Positions 7,130-9,115 of a DNA stretch of 9,115 nucleotides are shown here, piece after piece; position 1 is the first letter of the stretch, and each line of letters starts with the position of its first letter. The stretch is from CAUPWF01 sp964369775 (GTDB lineage Bacteria > Bacillota > Clostridia > Lachnospirales > Lachnospiraceae). The notes beneath the pieces are model-generated. The model was given only the letters and a program-made list of their open reading frames with translations, did not search any database and was not told where the DNA came from. The stretch spans positions 1 through 9,115 of the forward strand of contig CAYJHQ010000060.1 in NCBI GenBank assembly GCA_964369775.1, read 5' to 3'. The translations under genes and the position numbers were made by a program.

Positions 7130-8222
7130 ATATGTGCTTCACCTCTTCTATCACTTTATATAATTCAAATCTTTTTATTTTTCTCTTATTAAATGCCTTG
7201 AAATCTTCAATGTTAGTTCTTGTTTTTTCTAACACTTTGGGTAACTTGTCAGCAAATTCATCACAATTTATTAAATATCCACCTTTTCCATTATCGATTA
7301 GATCGCTATTCCCTCGTATCTTACTGGCTACACATGGAAGACCGGATGCCATAGCTTCCATTAACGCAACTGATAAACCTTCTCTTTTTGAAGGGAAAAC
7401 AAAATAATCACTCGCCTTCATGATTTCTATAACGTCTGTACGATACCCTAGTAAGTGCAATCTATTAGTTATACCCAGTTCTTTTGCTAGATTTAAATAT
7501 AAATCTCTTTTATCACCGACTCCACAAATAACATAGTGATAGTCTTGCGGTAGTTTTTTCATACTATTTATCACGGTCAAATGATTCTTATTATCATTAA
7601 GTTCGCCAACTGATAGAAGAATTTTTCCTGACTCTGGTATATTTTCCGCATTGCAAAGCTCCACTCTTTTTCCAGTTATGTTATCAATACGCTGAATGTC
7701 AATTCCTACTCCGTGAACCAAATGGCACTTACCATTCTTTTTAAATTTGAATCTCTTTGCTGCAGCATAATCTTCTTTATTGATAGTAATCAATTCATCT
7801 GTGTACCTCGCTGCAAAAGATTCAATTGACCGAAAAAGTAAATTTTTCAGTTTACTGTTCCCTTTAAAAAAATGAAACCCATGCGTTGTATAGACCATTT
7901 TTGTAGTTTTATAATGTTCCCCCAACCTAGAAGCTAGTCTTGCTACAATTCCACCAACTGGAGTATGGCAATGAATCAATTCATAATTTTGCTCATTGAT
8001 TATTTTCTTTAATTGAAAAAACGCTTTAATATTTCTTGGGTCTAAAGGGCTTCTTTGAAAACTAACATTAAATTTTTTCGTACAATTTTCAAACTTTTCT
8101 TCCCCATTAGAAGCTACATCAACTTCGAATCCCTCTTCGCTAAGCATCTTAATATATGGTAAATGAAATGCTTTTATATGACTATCTACATGTGCTACAA
8201 ACAGTACTTTTCTAGTATTCAT
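7119..8222 (-). CDS. Glycosyltransferase family 4, CapM/EpsD-like
   Basis: A 367-residue GT-B fold retaining glycosyltransferase of full family length. The N-terminal acceptor domain starts KVLFVAHVDSHIKAFHLPY, then has IHCHTPVGG (83-91), THGFHFFKG (113-121) and ELITINKEDY (143-152). All three are typical of the GT4 group found in Bacillota capsule and EPS clusters. The C-terminal donor domain has SVGELNDNKNH (204-214) and the E-x7-E type nucleotide-sugar motif in EGLSVALMEA (E281, E289), followed by SGLPCVASKIRG. No signal peptide or membrane segment is seen; it should act at the inner face of the membrane. Its place directly after the priming module suggests it adds the second sugar, but that is inference from order. 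Donor and linkage cannot be read. ATG at 8222 follows GGAGACTTGAAAT, a GGAG with 9-base spacing. It overlaps the upstream gene by 11 bases and the downstream gene by 11 bases. Confidence 0.93.
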   Translation of the reverse strand: MNTRKVLFVAHVDSHIKAFHLPYIKMLSEEGFEVDVASNGEEKFENCTKKFNVSFQRSPLDPRNIKAFFQLKKIINEQNYELIHCHTPVGGIVARLASRLGEHYKTTKMVYTTHGFHFFKGNSKLKNLLFRSIESFAARYTDELITINKEDYAAAKRFKFKKNGKCHLVHGVGIDIQRIDNITGKRVELCNAENIPESGKILLSVGELNDNKNHLTVINSMKKLPQDYHYVICGVGDKRDLYLNLAKELGITNRLHLLGYRTDVIEIMKASDYFVFPSKREGLSVALMEAMASGLPCVASKIRGNSDLIDNGKGGYLINCDEFADKLPKVLEKTRTNIEDFKAFNKRKIKRFELYKVIEEVKHIYGI

Positions 8223-9000
8223 ATTTCAAGTCTCCAAACACTTTTGATATCACCTTACTTTTTCCGATTAAAAATTTTATTATTGGATTAAAAATTCTTG
8301 GATACCATATTTTTATATTATTCTCTCGCGCATAATCTTTTATCATCTCATAAGTACAATGATAATTCCCATCCTGGATTAGTCGTATTTGAAACCCTTG
8401 GATATTCAAAGAATTTTTTACTTCTTCAGAAAGTTTGTCAATATGAATAAAACTTCTTTCATTTTTGAACTTTGGGAATACATGTACCTTGTGTACCGCC
8501 TTATATAGTTGCTCCAAATTTCCTGGAGCTCCTTCTCCATACACCATAGGCGGCCGCAAAGCCACAACTGAAAAAGACTTATCTACTAATTTCTTTAATT
8601 CTTGTTCTGCCTTTAGTTTACTCAGTCCATATGCGGACGTTGGATTTGTTTGCGTTTTTTTTGTTATAGTATTTTTTGATTCTTCCACTCCATATACACT
8701 CATACTACTCATAAACACGAAGGTTGAGACTCCGCTTTTCTTCGCCTTTTTTGCAACCTCTATTGCGAGTTCCATGTTTACTTGTTTAAACAATATTGGT
8801 TCCACTCTTTTTCGATGCGCAATTCCTGCCACATGGAATACAGTAGCATAACCTGAAAAATCATACTCACTCCATTTATCACTCTTCAAATCCAAAGTAT
8901 CTATCTTATAACCTTCAAATTTTTTCATATATTCTTCAAATGAGGTTCCTATGTAACTATTGGCACCCGTAATAAGGATTTTCACTATTTCTTCTTGCAA
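8212..9000 (-). CDS. NAD(P)-dependent sugar-nucleotide reductase/epimerase, extended SDR, Cap8N-like
   Basis: A 262-residue cytoplasmic enzyme of the extended short-chain dehydrogenase/reductase family. It has a nucleotide-binding loop TGANSYIG at 11-18, the FMSSMSVYG strand with its catalytic-site serine around 97-104, the catalytic Y-x-x-x-K in YGLSK at 124-128, and a substrate-side motif RPPMVYGEGAPGN at 149-161. In the loop the middle glycine of G-x-x-G-x-x-G is serine. The pattern, including NPTSAYG, RPPMVYG and a C-terminal KVFGDLKY, resembles S. aureus Cap5N/Cap8N. That enzyme reduces a UDP-4-keto-6-deoxy-HexNAc to UDP-D-FucNAc, to be loaded by the adjacent Cap5M/Cap8M. By analogy this protein makes the substrate of the priming transferase just upstream; the exact sugar (FucNAc, QuiNAc or other) is inferred. 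No 4,6-dehydratase is in the window. At 262 residues it is slightly short for the family but intact at both ends. The TTG start is chosen for its strong ribosome binding site; GTG at 8985 is the alternative. Its stop lies within the next gene (11-base overlap). Confidence 0.85.
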   Translation of the reverse strand: MQEEIVKILITGANSYIGTSFEEYMKKFEGYKIDTLDLKSDKWSEYDFSGYATVFHVAGIAHRKRVEPILFKQVNMELAIEVAKKAKKSGVSTFVFMSSMSVYGVEESKNTITKKTQTNPTSAYGLSKLKAEQELKKLVDKSFSVVALRPPMVYGEGAPGNLEQLYKAVHKVHVFPKFKNERSFIHIDKLSEEVKNSLNIQGFQIRLIQDGNYHCTYEMIKDYARENNIKIWYPRIFNPIIKFLIGKSKVISKVFGDLKYEY

Positions 9001-9115
9001 TCTTTACCTCCTTCTACAACTCCATCACTTTTTATAACTGATAAAATTGTTCCCAAAAAGCATTTACAATCAAATAAGAATCCTAGCCTTTTTACATATT
9101 CTCCATCTAACTGTG
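8985..9115 (-). CDS. Polyprenyl-phosphate sugar-1-phosphate (priming) transferase, C-terminal fragment
   Basis: Only the last 42 codons are in the window; the gene begins beyond the right edge and ends at a TAG at 8985-8987. The visible part begins QLDGEYVKRLGF and continues through FDCKCFLGTI and LSVIKSDGV. This matches the C-terminal signature of the bacterial sugar transferase family (WcaJ, Cap5M/Cap8M, EpsL-type), where a conserved LD-x-x-YV segment is followed by a D-x-K-hydrophobic-TI-hydrophobic-VIK-x-x-GV tail. Family members are membrane enzymes that transfer a sugar 1-phosphate from a UDP-sugar to undecaprenyl phosphate, the first step of repeat-unit assembly. The catalytic region is not visible, so the sugar cannot be read directly. 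The last codons contain the ribosome binding site of the next gene, and the coding regions overlap by about 16 bases, so translation is probably coupled. Confidence 0.85.
   Translation of the reverse strand, partial: QLDGEYVKRLGFLFDCKCFLGTILSVIKSDGVVEGGKDCKKK
9006..9013 (-). promoter_or_regulatory. Strong Shine-Dalgarno AAGGAGGT that decides a TTG start
   Basis: On the minus strand AAGGAGGT sits inside the end of the priming transferase gene. Its GGAGG core is 6 bases before TTG at 9000-8998. The alternative in-frame GTG at 8985-8983, which overlaps the upstream stop as TAGTG, is 21 bases from this core and has no comparable site of its own. This favours TTG, adding residues MQEEI before VKILITGANSYIG. 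Confidence 0.7.

Noticed and set aside
7132..7407. 91-codon plus-strand ORF
   Set aside because: Antisense to the C-terminal donor domain of the GT4 gene, with no recognisable motif.
8465..8851. 128-codon plus-strand ORF
   Set aside because: It lies wholly antisense to the SDR gene, whose catalytic motifs are intact; its translation shows no recognisable domain and no convincing ribosome binding site.
8212..9000. Truncated epimerase, because 262 residues is short for an extended SDR
   Set aside because: Both the N-terminal Rossmann loop and a family-like C-terminal KVFGDLKY are present and the frame is unbroken, so it is a compact full-length member.
1..9115. A hidden defence system, mobile element or CRISPR array
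   Set aside because: All of the DNA is accounted for by ten polysaccharide genes on one strand with nearly no intergenic space; no transposase, recombinase, nuclease or regularly spaced repeat was seen.

Overview
The window is an interior stretch of a bacterial surface polysaccharide (capsule or exopolysaccharide) locus of the Wzx/Wzy type. All ten genes lie on the minus strand and read from right to left. The DNA is AT-rich by eye. Start sites carry AGGAGG-like ribosome binding sites at about 6-base spacing, and one gene probably starts with TTG. The protein families are those of low-GC Bacillota capsule and EPS clusters (Bacilli or Clostridia). The genus cannot be fixed from the sequence.

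Layout in transcription order: (1) 8985-9115, C-terminal end of a polyprenyl-phosphate sugar-1-phosphate (priming) transferase; (2) 8212-9000, extended-SDR sugar-nucleotide reductase/epimerase resembling Staphylococcus aureus Cap5N/Cap8N; (3) 7119-8222, GT4 glycosyltransferase; (4) 6338-7129, GT2 glycosyltransferase; (5) 4871-6325, Wzy repeat-unit polymerase; (6) 3936-4901 and (7) 2978-3946, two tandem paralogous GT2 enzymes; (8) 2073-2978, GT14 (Core-2/I-branching type) transferase; (9) 1147-2052, GT2 enzyme with features of galactofuranosyltransferases; (10) 1-1134, Wzx flippase, cut off by the left edge. Every junction either overlaps (1 to 31 bases) or leaves at most 20 bases. The whole window is therefore almost certainly part of one polycistronic transcript, whose promoter and terminator lie outside it. 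I see no RNA gene, mobile element, CRISPR array or terminator.

Inferred pathway: the priming transferase loads a sugar phosphate onto undecaprenyl phosphate. Given the Cap8N-like neighbour, this sugar is possibly a 6-deoxy-HexNAc such as FucNAc. Six further glycosyltransferases extend it on the cytoplasmic face, Wzx flips the lipid-linked unit, and Wzy polymerises it outside. If each transferase acts once, the repeat is up to a heptasaccharide, possibly with a galactofuranose and a GT14-added branch. The parts are all known families. The interest lies in their combination, not in a new type of system.
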